From contig QENC01000001.1 of the NCBI GenBank assembly GCA_003331005.1, positions 1 to 64,000 of the forward strand: DNA of 64,000 nt, read 5' to 3'. How positions within the stretch are numbered: the stretch's first letter is position 1; every line of letters starts with the position of its first letter. The DNA is from Candidatus Tokpelaia sp. JSC085 (GTDB lineage: Bacteria; Pseudomonadota; Alphaproteobacteria; Rhizobiales; Rhizobiaceae). A program made the translations under genes and the position numbers. The notes below the pieces were generated by a model. The model did no database searches. It was not told where the DNA came from and worked only from the letters and a program-made list of their open reading frames with translations. Positions 63,531-64,000 of this stretch are shown piece after piece.

Positions 63531-64000
63531 TCACCTTATCGAAATCACTTTCTCTGAAATAAACTGGTAAGGAGGAATAGCCATATTACGACTGGCTGGA
63601 CCACTGCGTATCCTCCCTACGGTATCATAACTTGATCCGTGACAGGAGCAAAACCACCCATTATAGGATCCTGCACATACGTGTGGAATACATCCAAGGT
63701 GAGTACAAATATTTATAAGAATAATCCAGTTCTCACGTCCCTTTCCAGCACTCCGGGCAAGACTGGTTGCCGGAGTATCAGCTGGCAGATTGGCATTACG
63801 TGCATAGTGATCCTTCAGTGCTTTAAGGGGTGTTGCACGCGATTCCTCAATTTCCTCTGTTGTCTGGTTACGAATCATCACTGGCTTCCCACGCCACTTA
63901 ACAGTGAAAGTCATACCTTTTTCAATAGAGGAGATATCAACCGTAATCGTACTCTCTACTGCACGTTCATCATCATCCGGGCGCAGTTGATCAATAAAAG
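63531..64000 (-). CDS. petA: Rieske iron-sulfur protein of the bc1 complex (5' end outside window)
   Basis: PetA carries the 2Fe-2S cluster that accepts an electron from ubiquinol. The cluster motifs are CTHLGC and CSCHGSSYD. The frame stays open upstream of the internal ATG at 63914 to the window edge, reading FIDQLRPDDDERAVES and then ITVDISSIEKG, which matches the region after the N-terminal anchor. So the gene is truncated by the window, not short. petA-petB-petC is the standard fbc order. Confidence 0.95.
   Translation of the reverse strand, partial: FIDQLRPDDDERAVESTITVDISSIEKGMTFTVKWRGKPVMIRNQTTEEIEESRATPLKALKDHYARNANLPADTPATSLARSAGKGRENWIILINICTHLGCIPHVCAGSYNGWFCSCHGSSYDTVGRIRSGPASRNMAIPPYQFISEKVISIR

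Noticed and set aside
63531-63914. Short 127-residue Rieske protein
   Set aside because: The frame continues without stop to the window edge and reads as the normal upstream part of PetA.

Overview
The window reads as a chromosomal segment of an alphaproteobacterium of the order Hyphomicrobiales (Rhizobiales). The evidence is the gene content (TIGR02300/FYDLN-acid protein, DUF2093 protein, double-length dCTP deaminase next to metZ, zwf-pgl-edd, aroA-cmk-rpsA, fbc/pet operon) and a tRNA-His with discriminator A73 and no encoded G-1. The DNA is fairly AT-rich, has an inactivated recG, a broken tRNA-Pro and several short gene remnants, and lacks some expected neighbours. This suggests a host-associated lineage under genome reduction, in the broad neighbourhood of Bartonella-like or Liberibacter-like bacteria. 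The genus cannot be fixed from sequence reading alone.

Layout. 1-12.5 kb: end of tuf, tRNA-Trp, then secE-nusG-rplKA-rplJL-rpoB-rpoC (translocon, transcription and ribosomal stalk genes). 12.7-14.7 kb: recG pseudogene on the minus strand. 14.8-18.5 kb: rsfS, an EnvC-like M23 protein, ctpA and rppH on the plus strand. 18.7-22.5 kb: mfd and sdhE on the minus strand. 22.7-23.7 kb: azlC-azlD branched-chain amino-acid exporter. 23.8-28.3 kb: obgE, proB, proA and nadD on the minus strand. 28.7 kb: tRNA-Leu(CAA). 28.8-31.5 kb: tadA, an rluB-type pseudouridine synthase and rsmD. 31.5-36.6 kb: paired M16 peptidases, a PmbA-type protein and an inositol-monophosphatase-family protein. 36.8-39.9 kb: DUF374 acyltransferase, waaA and lpxK (lipid A/Kdo). 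40-46 kb: pyrD, tRNA-His, then zwf-pgl-edd (upper Entner-Doudoroff pathway). 46-51 kb: tRNA-Pro remnant, dcd, metZ, mutL, DUF2093 protein. 51.3-55 kb: a DegP-type protease, an OmpA-like lipoprotein, a PCu(A)C copper chaperone and a DnaJ-family protein. 55.3-61.2 kb: fumC, rpsA, cmk, aroA and the FYDLN-acid protein. 61.4-64 kb: cytochrome bc1 genes petC, petB and partial petA.

How it fits together. The genes are mostly housekeeping: transcription/translation, envelope assembly and quality control, glucose-6-phosphate oxidation, proline, pyrimidine, methionine and aromatic synthesis, and respiration. The most informative structural signal is a probable single inversion of about 8 kb (roughly 14.7 to 22.65 kb). 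Turning it back restores two neighbourhoods recalled from related genomes: recG divergent from sdhE-mfd, and obgE-proB-proA-nadD running into rsfS-M23-ctpA-rppH. Decay features cluster around this rearranged area.

I saw no CRISPR array, insertion sequence, prophage, toxin-antitoxin pair, rRNA operon or convincing undescribed system. The unusual features are mainly those of gene decay and rearrangement.
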